From the NCBI RefSeq assembly GCF_037890675.1, contig NZ_CP149574.1:4068874-4132873 (forward strand): DNA of 64,000 bases, read 5' to 3'. Of the stretch, positions 1 to 8,636 are shown in pieces. The DNA comes from Methylovirgula sp. 4M-Z18 (GTDB lineage: Bacteria > Pseudomonadota > Alphaproteobacteria > Rhizobiales > Beijerinckiaceae). The translations under genes and the position numbers were made by a program. The notes under the pieces are model-generated. The model saw only the letters and a list, made by a program, of their open reading frames with translations, had not been told where the DNA came from and did no database searches. Each line of letters opens with the position of its first letter. The first letter of the stretch is position 1.

Positions 1-494
1 GCTTTCGAGAGAAGTGTAATGGCTGCTTTCGAAGTACTATAGTCGGGCAGAAGGGGATGTGGCATTCGCCCAGCCTCAGAGCCGCAGTGGATCAAGACGC
101 CTTTTTTCTGGGCGATCATGGTGGGGAGCACTGCGCGTGCCATCCGGATATAGCCGCCCAGATTAATGTTCATCGTCTCGGCCCAATCGTCATCGGATAC
201 ATCAAGAAAACCGCCGCGCGTCGGGCAAATAGCTGCATTATTGAACAGCACGTCGATCCGTCCAAATGCTTCCAACGTAGCTCTCGCCACGGCATCCCCC
301 GCTCCTTTTTGCCTTAAATCAACGTCGCAGGTCACCCAGTGATCGAGCGCCCCTAAATCGGCCAGAGCCGACATATCGCGGCTGACGCCGACGACCCGTG
401 CTCCTTCCGCTAAGAACATTTTGGTTGTTTCCAGGCCAATCCCTGAACTCGCACCCGTGACAATCACAACCTTGTTCTTCAGGTTCAACTCCAT
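1..494 (-). CDS. Short-chain dehydrogenase/reductase, 3' end cut by the window edge
   Basis: Reading leftward from an ATG at 494 gives about 164 residues with no stop before the window edge. The N-terminus carries the nucleotide-binding motif TGASSGIG (residues 13-20), then NNA near residue 90 and the catalytic pair seen as YSTSK near residue 155, so it is a classical NAD(P)-dependent SDR. The C-terminal substrate region lies outside the window. It is the last visible gene of a leftward operon behind a sugar-type ABC transporter and probably oxidises the imported polyol or sugar; the substrate cannot be read from sequence. The SDR family call is firm; the pathway role is inference. Confidence 0.85.
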   Translation of the reverse strand, partial: MELNLKNKVVIVTGASSGIGLETTKMFLAEGARVVGVSRDMSALADLGALDHWVTCDVDLRQKGAGDAVARATLEAFGRIDVLFNNAAICPTRGGFLDVSDDDWAETMNINLGGYIRMARAVLPTMIAQKKGVLIHCGSEAGRMPHPLLPDYSTSKAAITLLSK

Positions 495-603
495 GTCTGC
501 ATCCTCCCCGCGTTTTGCACGCCTGTCTGGCTGGAGTTCCACAGACCTTGAGATGTTCGTCAAGCTCGATATTGCGCATCCGAGAATTCACGCTCGCTTG
601 TCA

Positions 604-1593
604 TCAAAGGAGGCGCAGCCGTGTCGTGCGAGAGACAACCGAAACGGCGATCACGATGATAAAGCCCTTAACGATGCTTTGAACATAGGTGTCCATCCCC
701 ATCAGATTCAAACCATTGTTCATGATGCCAATCAGTAACGCCCCGAAGAACGTGCCCATCACGGTCGCCGTACCGGGCCGGAGCATGGTCATTCCGATAA
801 ACACCGCCGCAAGCCCGTCGAGCAAATAGGTATCGCCTCCGTTTGGCTGTCCGGATCCAAGGCGTGCGGAGAGGATAACGCCAGAAATCGCGGCGAAAAG
901 CGAACTTAACGCCAGCCCGAAGACACGGTAAGAACGTACCTTAATGCCGGAAAGCTCCGCGGCGCGAGCGTTGCCGCCGACCGCGTAGAGATAGCGGCCG
1001 AAGGTCGTACGCTCCATAACAAACCAAGATCCCGCCACGATGATCAGCATGAACAAGGCCGGATAAGGAAGGAAGCCACCGATCTTGCCCTGACCGACGA
1101 AGAGATACTCCGAGGGAATCCCGCCATAGATCGCGCGGCCGCCCGAAATCATGAAGTTTATACCCCACAAGATCGAGCCAGCGGCCAACGTGGCAATCAA
1201 GGACGGAACACCGACTCCAACCACGAGAGTGGAGTTGATCAATCCGACCAAAAGCCCCGCTCCGAGTGCCGCCAGGATCGCGATCGGGATCGGCACGCCG
1301 CTCACCATTAGCAGCGGCGCAAGCAGGCCCCCCAAACCGACAACGTAGCCCACGGAAAGGTCCATTTCCTTGGCCGCAAAACCGAAGGTCAGACCGACGG
1401 CGACAATCGTCAGCATGGAAATCTGCTGAAGGATGTTAACCAGATTCGTTCCGGTAAAAAATCGATCTGTGCCGAGAGCAAAACCCAAGAACAGCAGCAC
1501 AAGCACCGCTAGTGTACTGAATTTTTGCGTAATCGAGCCAAGACGCATGCCTTTAGATACTCCAATCGAACGGCTGGCTGTCGTTGTTGTCAT
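604..1593 (-). CDS. Sugar ABC transporter permease (RbsC/XylH class)
   Basis: A 329-residue, strongly hydrophobic protein with about eight to ten membrane segments, typical of the ribose/xylose/galactose permease family (BPD_transp_2). It would form the inner-membrane channel moving a monosaccharide or polyol delivered by a periplasmic binding protein. Its start overlaps the stop of the ATPase gene by 4 nt (ATGA), so the two are translationally coupled. The binding protein lies two genes upstream, giving a complete importer if the permease acts as a homodimer, as is usual in this family. Substrate unknown; the neighbouring SDR genes suggest a polyol or deoxy-sugar. Confidence 0.92.
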   Translation of the reverse strand: MTTTTASRSIGVSKGMRLGSITQKFSTLAVLVLLFLGFALGTDRFFTGTNLVNILQQISMLTIVAVGLTFGFAAKEMDLSVGYVVGLGGLLAPLLMVSGVPIPIAILAALGAGLLVGLINSTLVVGVGVPSLIATLAAGSILWGINFMISGGRAIYGGIPSEYLFVGQGKIGGFLPYPALFMLIIVAGSWFVMERTTFGRYLYAVGGNARAAELSGIKVRSYRVFGLALSSLFAAISGVILSARLGSGQPNGGDTYLLDGLAAVFIGMTMLRPGTATVMGTFFGALLIGIMNNGLNLMGMDTYVQSIVKGFIIVIAVSVVSRTTRLRLL

Positions 1594-3128
1594 CGCGTCG
1601 CTCCTGCGATTGCATTGATGAAGACGGTTTCGCTGAAGTCTTTGCGCGAAATTTGGTCGGCCTCGCGCCCACCTCTAAACGCGACGACACGATCCGCCAC
1701 GTGAGCGATTTCAAGAAGATCACTGGATGCAAGGACGACTGCGGCTCCTTGCTCCGCGAGAGACACGATGAGGTCGTGAATCTCCCGTTTCGCCCCGATA
1801 TCAACACCTTCTGTCGGTTCGACGAAGATAAATAGCTTGTATTTCCCTTCGGCGGCAAACTGCCACTTTGCGACGGACACTTTCTGCTTATTGCCCCCGC
1901 TGAGCTCAATGATCTTGGTCTCGGCGCTCGCGGTCTTGATGTTGAGGCGCTTGATCAAACGCAGCGTTTCGCTTCGTTCCCGGCCACCTTGAATTAGGCC
2001 AAAGGGCTTCACGCATGTTTCCTGAACACCGGCCATTGACATGTTTTCTCGGACCGTCCAGTCGCCAATCATCGCATTGATCATGCGATGATCAGGGACG
2101 AGCGCCGCTCCATGCCGCTTCATGTCCCGAACATCGGCTCTTCCGACGTCGCGCCCCTGGAAGAAATAGCTTCCCCCGTGAGCCAATCGCGGTTCAAAAA
2201 GGGATTGTGCGAATTCAAAATGACCTGAACCGGTCAGGCCGATCAGACCAAGAATTTCGCCGGCTTGCACCGACAGTTCCGCGACAGAAAAACGATCTCC
2301 GCTCCAGTTCCGAACATTAATAACGACTTCCGACGCGCCAAGAGGCCTTCTTTCTTTCGAAGCTTCGGCAACGAAATAAGGATCCCGGCTGGCAAACCGT
2401 TCGCGGTTGAGCATGAGATCGACGAGTTGCCGCTCGCTGACGTCGTGTTGCAGATTGTTGAGATGACTCACCTTACGGCCGTCTTGCAGCACGGTTATTT
2501 CATCACATAGATCGATTACTTCCTTCAAGAAATGGCTGATCAATATAACGGCTATGCCACTGCGCGAAAGTTGGCGGATCAATATCCAGAGACTTTCCTT
2601 CTCTTTAGCCGGCAGAGTCGCCGTTGGTTCATCCAGGATGAGAACCTTCGGTTTTGAGTGCAGCGCTCTCAGGATCTCAACTATCTTCTGGTCTGCATAT
2701 GGAAGATCGGCGACCTTTCGTTCAAGTTTGATTTCGGTATCAGGAAACCATTTTTCGGCGAGCGCCCTCGCCTGCCGCTGAACTTCTCGCCGATTAATTA
2801 AGAAGCGACCACGGACCGGCTCGGAGCCAAGACAAATATTCTCGGCCGCGCTAAGGTGCGGCACTAGGCTTCCTTCTTGGGATACCAAAGAGACGCCGTG
2901 TGCCACGGCCGCCGCTGGATTCTCAAAAACGATAGCTTGGTCGGCCATTCTCAATGCGCCAGTCGTCGGTTTAACGGCGCCGCTGAGGATACTGACGAGC
3001 GTTGTTTTCCCGGCGCCGTTCTCGCCGACGATGCCATGGACCCTGCCCTCAACGACTTCAAGAGAAACGCCATCGAGCGCGCGCGTACCAGGCCATTGCT
3101 TTGTGATGTTTTCAAGCACGATCGACAT
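1590..3128 (-). CDS. Sugar ABC transporter ATP-binding protein (RbsA/MglA class)
   Basis: A 512-residue tandem ATPase. The N-terminal domain has Walker A GENGAGKTTL near residue 40 and Walker B VLILDEP near 165. The C-terminal domain keeps the ABC signature LSGGNKQ near 415, but its Walker A is degenerate (usual in this family) and its Walker B reads FIFVEP: the aspartate normally before the glutamate is valine, which is unusual. It powers sugar import together with the overlapping permease gene downstream and the binding protein upstream. Transcription would come from a promoter well upstream in the same leftward operon. The assignment to the carbohydrate-uptake CUT2 class is firm; the substrate is unknown. 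Confidence 0.93.
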   Translation of the reverse strand: MSIVLENITKQWPGTRALDGVSLEVVEGRVHGIVGENGAGKTTLVSILSGAVKPTTGALRMADQAIVFENPAAAVAHGVSLVSQEGSLVPHLSAAENICLGSEPVRGRFLINRREVQRQARALAEKWFPDTEIKLERKVADLPYADQKIVEILRALHSKPKVLILDEPTATLPAKEKESLWILIRQLSRSGIAVILISHFLKEVIDLCDEITVLQDGRKVSHLNNLQHDVSERQLVDLMLNRERFASRDPYFVAEASKERRPLGASEVVINVRNWSGDRFSVAELSVQAGEILGLIGLTGSGHFEFAQSLFEPRLAHGGSYFFQGRDVGRADVRDMKRHGAALVPDHRMINAMIGDWTVRENMSMAGVQETCVKPFGLIQGGRERSETLRLIKRLNIKTASAETKIIELSGGNKQKVSVAKWQFAAEGKYKLFIFVEPTEGVDIGAKREIHDLIVSLAEQGAAVVLASSDLLEIAHVADRVVAFRGGREADQISRKDFSETVFINAIAGATR

Positions 3129-3176
3129 GTCACACCTAAATTTGAGGCGGGCGGGAAACCCGCCCGCCTGCCAAAA

Positions 3177-4112
3177 CTACTTACAGTTGTCCTGAGTGAA
3201 GAGGGTGGCTCCGTAATAGACAATGTTCTTGCCGTTGGTCACAGCTTGCGGATCCTCGCCATCGATCTTTACCCGCTTGGCATACGAAGCTAGATCCGCC
3301 CCCCATTTCTCGAAGAGCTGACGGCCGGTCGCGATGAACATCGAATCCTTCGCACAAATCGCTTGAATGGCCTCAGGATGACCATCCATGCCGGATACCG
3401 GGACATGCAAACCCGCGCCCTTCAGAGCTGTGATCGCGGCCTGCGCCGGCTCATCCCAGGGTGTCCAAACCGCATCGATCTTGTCGCCGAACCGTGTCGC
3501 GAAATCTTGGACCGCATTCGTGGTCTCCTGATAGAAATTTGCGACATTGAAGTTGTATTCACCGATGACCTTGACGTCCGGATATTCCTTGAGGATTGCC
3601 CGGAGCGTATCGGTGCGCTCCCGAACAGGCTTGATCTTGTCAGTCGTGATAATAATCAGATTGCCTTTGCCGTTGATCTTGTTGATCAGGCTCAGCGAAA
3701 CCTCGGCAGACATCTGCCAGTTGTTGGTCGTGATATCCGCCGTCGACCCGTCGATCCAGCCTGAGTCGACCGAATAGACCGGGATCTTCGCCGCCTTCGC
3801 GCCCTTCAAGGCATTGCTTGACGCACGCAGATCAGCATAGGTCACGTAAATGACATCCACCCCGCGATTGACCGCGTCCTCTATATTGTTGGCGACCTTT
3901 TCCGCGGTCCCGCCCGAGTCTAGATAGGTGACTTCCCAGTCAGTGATCTTATTGTCGGCGAGGTACTTCTTGAAGCCGTCCTCTGTGCGTTGCTCGGCTT
4001 GAAAAGCGGCATTGCCCTGTACCCAGCCGATCTTCACAGTTTTCGCCACAACGGGTGAGGCCGCCCACAACGTAATCGCCATTGCCGCACTTAGTTTCAA
4101 GATTGTCGACAT
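3177..4112 (-). CDS. Periplasmic sugar-binding protein of the ABC transporter
   Basis: About 311 residues. An N-terminal signal peptide (basic start, hydrophobic core ending in SPVVA) precedes the mature type I periplasmic-binding fold of the ribose/galactose family. The ATG at 4112 is preferred over an upstream in-frame GTG because GGGAGGAA lies just before it, and the longer form would place the ribosome site inside the coding sequence. It captures the substrate outside the inner membrane and hands it to the permease and ATPase encoded downstream. The ligand cannot be stated; adjacent SDR genes argue for a polyol or sugar. Confidence 0.92.
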   Translation of the reverse strand: MSTILKLSAAMAITLWAASPVVAKTVKIGWVQGNAAFQAEQRTEDGFKKYLADNKITDWEVTYLDSGGTAEKVANNIEDAVNRGVDVIYVTYADLRASSNALKGAKAAKIPVYSVDSGWIDGSTADITTNNWQMSAEVSLSLINKINGKGNLIIITTDKIKPVRERTDTLRAILKEYPDVKVIGEYNFNVANFYQETTNAVQDFATRFGDKIDAVWTPWDEPAQAAITALKGAGLHVPVSGMDGHPEAIQAICAKDSMFIATGRQLFEKWGADLASYAKRVKIDGEDPQAVTNGKNIVYYGATLFTQDNCK

Positions 4113-4135
4113 TCTGTTTCCTCCCACTTTTGTCG

Positions 4136-4900
4136 TCAGATTGATAGAAAGCCGCCGTCGATATTGAGATCGACACCGGTGCAGTAGCTCGCTGCATCAC
4201 TTGATAGGAACACCGCCGGCCAACCGACTTCATGCGGTTGCCCCATCCGTTTCATCGGCGTCATATCGACGAACTTACGGACGTTCTCGGCAACTTCCGG
4301 CCGACAGTTCATGGGTGTTGTCATGAAGCCGGGGCTAAGGCAGTTCACGCGCACGCCGCGCCCGGACCATTCGGCCGCAAGGCTCTTCGTCAGACGGATC
4401 ACGGCCGCCTTTGTCGCGTCATAATGTGCTTGTTCCAGGCCGGGAACGGCCGTCGAGCCGCAGATCGATGCCATGTTGAGGATAGAGCCGCGGCCGCGCG
4501 CCAGCATTCGGCGACCCTCGACCTGACAGGACCAGAAGAGCCCGTTGAGGTTGATATCCATCATGCGCAAGAACTGGGACCGCGGCATTGCCTCGGCCGG
4601 ACTGACATTGGCAATACCGGCGCTGTTGACCGCGATGTCGATCTCGCCGGCGCCGCGCTCGGCGCGGTCGAAGGCGGCTTCGATCGAAGCGGGTTCCGTG
4701 ACGTCGCCATCGAGCACCAGCGCTTTCCGCCCCACTGCAACAATAGCTGCAGACGTCTCGGCTTGGCCAAGCACGCCCGCAAGATCGAAGCAAGCGACGT
4801 CGGCACCAGCCTCCGCGAGCGCGATGGCGATCGCCTGTCCGAGGCCGCTGCCGGCGCCGGTAACGAAGGCAAGCTTGCCGCTGAGATCAAACCTCTTCAC
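4136..4900 (-). CDS. SDR family oxidoreductase
   Basis: A 254-residue classical SDR. TGAGSGLG near residues 14-21 binds the nicotinamide cofactor, NSAG near residue 90 replaces the usual NNAG, and S plus YDATK form the active site. The C-terminus ends in the family pattern (GVDLNIDGGF). The GTG at 4900 is chosen because GGGAGGAG sits directly before it; a longer in-frame form extending to 4975 lacks such a site. The gene lies 23 bp before the binding-protein gene and is co-oriented with it, so it is probably the first or second oxidation step acting on the imported compound. Confidence 0.9.
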   Translation of the reverse strand: MKRFDLSGKLAFVTGAGSGLGQAIAIALAEAGADVACFDLAGVLGQAETSAAIVAVGRKALVLDGDVTEPASIEAAFDRAERGAGEIDIAVNSAGIANVSPAEAMPRSQFLRMMDINLNGLFWSCQVEGRRMLARGRGSILNMASICGSTAVPGLEQAHYDATKAAVIRLTKSLAAEWSGRGVRVNCLSPGFMTTPMNCRPEVAENVRKFVDMTPMKRMGQPHEVGWPAVFLSSDAASYCTGVDLNIDGGFLSI

Positions 4901-4998
4901 GTGCTCCTCCCGAAACGTGCTGGATTTTGATAGACTGATTGCCCCTTGCGATTGAGGTCGTTGCCATGAATTCACTCTTCAGCCACACTGAAGAAGGC

Positions 4999-5781
4999 TT
5001 AGAGAATGGCCCGGATGGTACCGCCTTCCGCCCGCATGGCCATGCCGTTAAGGTGCGCGCTTGCAGCAAGATGCACGACGCTGCGAGCCACCTCTTCTGG
5101 CTCGATCATGCGTCTGATGAGCGAGGTTGGCTCCGTTTCGTCGAAGTACTCGGAGACGACTGCTTCGCGGCTTGTGCCCTTTTCATCGGCAATTTCCTGA
5201 TGGTAGCGCCGGACGGCTTCGGTATTGGTCGGACCGGGAAGGATGGTGTTGACGCGTACCCGTGTACCCTTGGTCAACTCGGCAAGGGAACGTGACAGGC
5301 CGAGCAGGCATGTCTTCATCGCCCCGTAATGCGCCATCCAAGGCTGCGGCTTGACCGCGCTTTCGCTGCTGATGAAGATTATGCTGCCCTCGCCGCGCAC
5401 CAACATATCCTTCAGCGCCAGCCGCGACATGCGCACACCGGTCATCACGTTCACATCGAAGTAGCGGAACCAGTGTTCATCCGTCGTTTCAAAAAAGTCG
5501 CGGACTTCGAAGATGCCGACATTGTTGATTAGGATATCGACAGGGCGATGCGCCAACGCGAATTCATAGAGCCGCTGGGCCTCGCCCTTAGCGGTGAGGT
5601 CGCCGGCAAGCCCGCGGCATCCGTTGCCAAGCGCAGCGATTGCCTCCTCGACTTCCCCGGCGCTGATACCGCTCACAGTCAAGTCTGCGCCTTCCGCGAG
5701 AAAGACGGAGGCGATGGCGCGCCCTATTCCTGTGGCTCCGCCCGTTACGAGCACGTGCTTGCCAGCGAGACCATAGTCCAT
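4999..5781 (-). CDS. SDR family oxidoreductase
   Basis: A 260-residue SDR with TGGATGIG near residue 14, NNVGIF in place of the common NNAGI, and YGAMK as the catalytic Tyr/Lys block. It ends with an EGGT motif instead of the usual DGG, a feature of SDRs that often act on sugars or 3-oxo acids. It lies 98 bp upstream of another SDR gene, same strand, in the transporter operon. Three SDR genes around one transporter suggest stepwise oxidation of one substrate or a small family of related substrates. The specific reaction is not readable. Confidence 0.88.
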   Translation of the reverse strand: MDYGLAGKHVLVTGGATGIGRAIASVFLAEGADLTVSGISAGEVEEAIAALGNGCRGLAGDLTAKGEAQRLYEFALAHRPVDILINNVGIFEVRDFFETTDEHWFRYFDVNVMTGVRMSRLALKDMLVRGEGSIIFISSESAVKPQPWMAHYGAMKTCLLGLSRSLAELTKGTRVRVNTILPGPTNTEAVRRYHQEIADEKGTSREAVVSEYFDETEPTSLIRRMIEPEEVARSVVHLAASAHLNGMAMRAEGGTIRAIL

Positions 5782-5854
5782 CGAAAAATCTCCATGCGTT
5801 GTCGTTCGGTGCAGCCAGGACGCACCGTCGAAATGAAGGTGATGTGAAACTCGA

Positions 5855-6799
5855 TCAGGCGGCGCCGGGCAGCCTCGGGTATTCGCTCCTGCAATGCTCC
5901 GCGCTACGGCTGAGGCGTTTGACGCGTTGAAGGAGAAAATTGATGAATTCGACCGTGCGCAAAGGCAGCCGATGCCTGGATTCCGACAGGAGATGGATGA
6001 TCTCGGGATCGCGCTCGAAATCCCGCAAGACTGCTACCAGTGTCCCGTCTTCGAGTTCCCGCGCGACGTCCCAAGACGAGACGCGGATAAGCCCCTGCCT
6101 CGCTTTTGCCAGATCAATCAGCGCCTGCCTGTCGGAAACGAGGCGGTTGCCCCTTACTCGGACGATCGTCGCCTCGCCATCTATCTCGAAAGCCCACTTG
6201 TCGGCGGCGGCCTTGCCATCGAGGTAGACAAGGCAGTTATGCGCGGCAAGGTCTGCAGGCATCTCCGGCATGCCCGCCCTGGCGAGGTAGTCGGGCGACG
6301 CGCAAACGACCATCGGATTCTCGCCAAGCTTGCGGGTGGTTAGCGCGCTGTCGGGGACAGGCCCAAAGCGGATCACGATATCACAATCGTCATCAACGAT
6401 ATTGACGTCGTCGTCACCGAGAATGAGGCGAAAGCCGATTTCCGGGTGGGCCGCACCAAACTCGTTGGTCAGCGGGATCAGGTACTTCCGGCCGAATTCC
6501 GATGGCGCCGCGATCGTCACCGTACCGTTCGGATTCTTCCTGCGGGCTCGCATCGTCTTGTCGAGCCGTTCGAAATCATCCAGAATGCCCTGCGAGGTTT
6601 CGAAGAGATACCGCCCCTCCTCCGTCAGACAGAGCGACCGCGTCGTTCGCTTCAGCAGCGATACCCCGAAATGACATTCCAACGCCTTGAGACGACCGCT
6701 CATCGTTGCGGGCGACAAACCAAGTTTGGAAGCGGCAAGTGAAAAACTGTTCGACTTAACGATCTCGGAGAACACGCGCAGGTCTTGGATGCTGTTCAT
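5855..6799 (-). CDS. LysR family transcriptional regulator
   Basis: A 314-residue LysR protein. The N-terminal winged helix contains the pattern NSFSLAASKLGLSPATMSGRLKALE (residues about 16-40), followed by a substrate-binding domain of periplasmic-binding fold. Its ATG overlaps the stop of an upstream TetR gene by 4 nt, so both regulators are made from one message, an uncommon pairing. It sits 73 bp upstream of the SDR-ABC operon on the same strand, so it could be co-transcribed with the genes it controls. The C-terminal 20 or so residues are poorly recognisable. Confidence 0.9.
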   Translation of the reverse strand: MNSIQDLRVFSEIVKSNSFSLAASKLGLSPATMSGRLKALECHFGVSLLKRTTRSLCLTEEGRYLFETSQGILDDFERLDKTMRARRKNPNGTVTIAAPSEFGRKYLIPLTNEFGAAHPEIGFRLILGDDDVNIVDDDCDIVIRFGPVPDSALTTRKLGENPMVVCASPDYLARAGMPEMPADLAAHNCLVYLDGKAAADKWAFEIDGEATIVRVRGNRLVSDRQALIDLAKARQGLIRVSSWDVARELEDGTLVAVLRDFERDPEIIHLLSESRHRLPLRTVEFINFLLQRVKRLSRSAEHCRSEYPRLPGAA

Positions 6800-7461
6800 C
6801 GACCCGCCTCCTCGGCTGGCTTGTACTGCCCGAGCCGCGGCATGGCCTCAACAAGACCTGAGACGAAGACGTCGACGCGGGCTCGAATGATGGGTTCAAG
6901 GTCGTCCGGTATCTTGTTCCGGTAGATATACTTGCGCACACCCATGTAGAAGAAGCTGGAGTGGAAGCCCCAGACGATCTCCAGTGCCATCTCCTCAGCC
7001 TCCGCACCAGACGGGACGGCAACACCGGCCTCCGCCGCAACCTCGGAGTAGATCAGCGGAAAAGTCGTTTCATGCAGCAGGCCCAGATATTTCTTGGTGA
7101 TCTGCGGGTCCTCCAACGCCGAGGCGACGAAAATACGTATCCAGCGCTCGTCCAGAATGGCCTCCGTGTAGGCCTTCAGATAGCGGACGAGGCGTTCACG
7201 GATCGACAGCGAACGATTGGCAAGGAGCTCGTTCCAGTTCGGGTCCCAGCGCTTCAGGTAGACTTCGTCATAAATCTTCTGCACCAGGTCGTCACGGTTC
7301 TTGAAATAGCGATAGAGCAGTGGCTGCGACACGCCGAGCGCGTCAGCAAGCTCCCGCGTGGTGAACCGCAAACCACGCTGCGCTACGAAATCGATCGCAA
7401 ACTCGAGGATCTGCTGTTCGCGGTCGGCCGCATCGAGATATTTTCGCTCTGGTTTTGCCAT
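6796..7461 (-). CDS. TetR family transcriptional regulator
   Basis: About 221 residues from the ATG at 7461. The N-terminal HTH has the sequence FTTRELADALGVSQPLLYRYF, followed by an all-alpha ligand domain without recognisable specificity. A longer in-frame start at 7620 would overlap the strong palindrome at 7597-7629, so the shorter form is preferred. The gene overlaps the following LysR gene (ATGA). The palindrome upstream is a good candidate for its own operator, which would make the TetR-LysR-SDR-ABC run autoregulated. Confidence 0.88.
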   Translation of the reverse strand: MAKPERKYLDAADREQQILEFAIDFVAQRGLRFTTRELADALGVSQPLLYRYFKNRDDLVQKIYDEVYLKRWDPNWNELLANRSLSIRERLVRYLKAYTEAILDERWIRIFVASALEDPQITKKYLGLLHETTFPLIYSEVAAEAGVAVPSGAEAEEMALEIVWGFHSSFFYMGVRKYIYRNKIPDDLEPIIRARVDVFVSGLVEAMPRLGQYKPAEEAGR

Positions 7462-7596
7462 GACCCACCGTTCTGACACCCGGTGAATGTCAGCCCTCGT
7501 CCTCTTGAAAATCAGACTAGGCTCCGACCCGAATAGGGGTCGAGCCCCCCCTTCTGCTCTCCCTGAGCTAACATGAAAAGTAGCACCAACTCGAAA

Positions 7597-7629
7597 AATG
7601 ATCAAGTGATAATTTATCAAATGATCATT
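7597..7629. promoter_or_regulatory. 33-bp palindrome, probable TetR operator
   Basis: The stretch begins AATGATCA and ends TGATCATT, with inner arms TGATAA and TTATCA; only the two-base joints break the symmetry. It lies about 135 bp upstream of the TetR start at 7461. On the minus strand a possible promoter (TTGATC, 17-nt spacer, TACTTT) overlaps its left part, so binding would block transcription of the regulator operon. Two nested half-site pairs would suit two TetR dimers. The symmetry is seen directly; the binding protein is inferred from position. Confidence 0.65.
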
Positions 7630-7635
7630 TCTCGG

Positions 7636-8538
7636 TCAGATCGCCCGCGCGAGAAAATCCAGAAACCTGCGGATTCTCTGAGGAACATGGGTCTGGGCCG
7701 AATATATCGCCGAAATCGGTTCGAACTCTCCCGCATCCCACTTTTCGAGCAGCCGGATAAGCCGGCCCTCGGCAAGATCGCGGCCAACGTGAAACTCCGA
7801 AAGGCGCGCGATGCCAGCGCCGGCAAGCGCAAAGAGCCGCATGGATTCCCCGTTGTTGACGAGCAACCGGCCAACGATATCGGCGTGAACTGATGCTCCA
7901 TCCGACGGGTCCTTGAATTGCCAGGTATTGAGATGCGGCCGCGCGCCAAAAGTCAGACAGGCGTGCTGACGCAGGTCTTCCGGACGCATCGGTTCACCGA
8001 AGCGTGCCAGATAATCCGGCGACGCGACGATGTGCCGGGGCGAATCCAGCAAGCGCCGGGACCGCAGCGACGAATCGCGCAGGAGGCCCGTGCGGATCGC
8101 GATATCCGTTTTCTCCACAATCAGGTCGACTGGCTCATCACTGAACTCCAGATCGATCCGCATGCCCGGATTTTCGTCGAGAAACCGGACGATGAGCGGT
8201 GAAAGGACATGCATGCCGAACGGCAAGTTTGTACTGACCTTCAAAAGCCCGCCGACGGCCTCGGCTTTCCGAGCAATTTTCGCTTCGGCTTCGGCGATCT
8301 CCTGCACGATGGCACGGGAGGTATCATAAAATTCGGTGCCCTCGGAGGTCAGGCGAAAGCTGCGGGTCGAGCGCACGACGAGTTGGACGCCGAGCCGCTT
8401 TTCAAGCCGCGTCACCAACTTGCTCACCGCAGACGGTGACATCGAGAAGGCGCGCGCTGCGGCCGAGAAACTGCCGGCATCGACAAGCGTCACGAAGACT
8501 TCCATTTCCAAGGCGCGGTTTTGCATCTCGGCCACCAT
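7636..8538 (-). CDS. LysR family transcriptional regulator
   Basis: A 300-residue LysR regulator: HTH with SFSAAARAFSMSPSAVSKLV at about residues 18-37, then an effector domain closest to the group that controls SDR and quinone reductase genes. It is transcribed away from the PRISE-type reductase gene at 8637 across a 98-bp gap, the standard arrangement for a LysR activator and its target. An interrupted inverted repeat GTGAA/TTCAC lies at 8540-8554, right at its start codon. An alternative start at 8526 is possible. Confidence 0.88.
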   Translation of the reverse strand: MVAEMQNRALEMEVFVTLVDAGSFSAAARAFSMSPSAVSKLVTRLEKRLGVQLVVRSTRSFRLTSEGTEFYDTSRAIVQEIAEAEAKIARKAEAVGGLLKVSTNLPFGMHVLSPLIVRFLDENPGMRIDLEFSDEPVDLIVEKTDIAIRTGLLRDSSLRSRRLLDSPRHIVASPDYLARFGEPMRPEDLRQHACLTFGARPHLNTWQFKDPSDGASVHADIVGRLLVNNGESMRLFALAGAGIARLSEFHVGRDLAEGRLIRLLEKWDAGEFEPISAIYSAQTHVPQRIRRFLDFLARAI

Positions 8539-8636
8539 CGTGAACTTTATTCACTTCAGTTATTCCCCAAACCTGCCTACCTGACCAGACCGCAAATGGT
8601 CATCCTCTCACCCACATTTCGCAAAGGGAGGAATTC

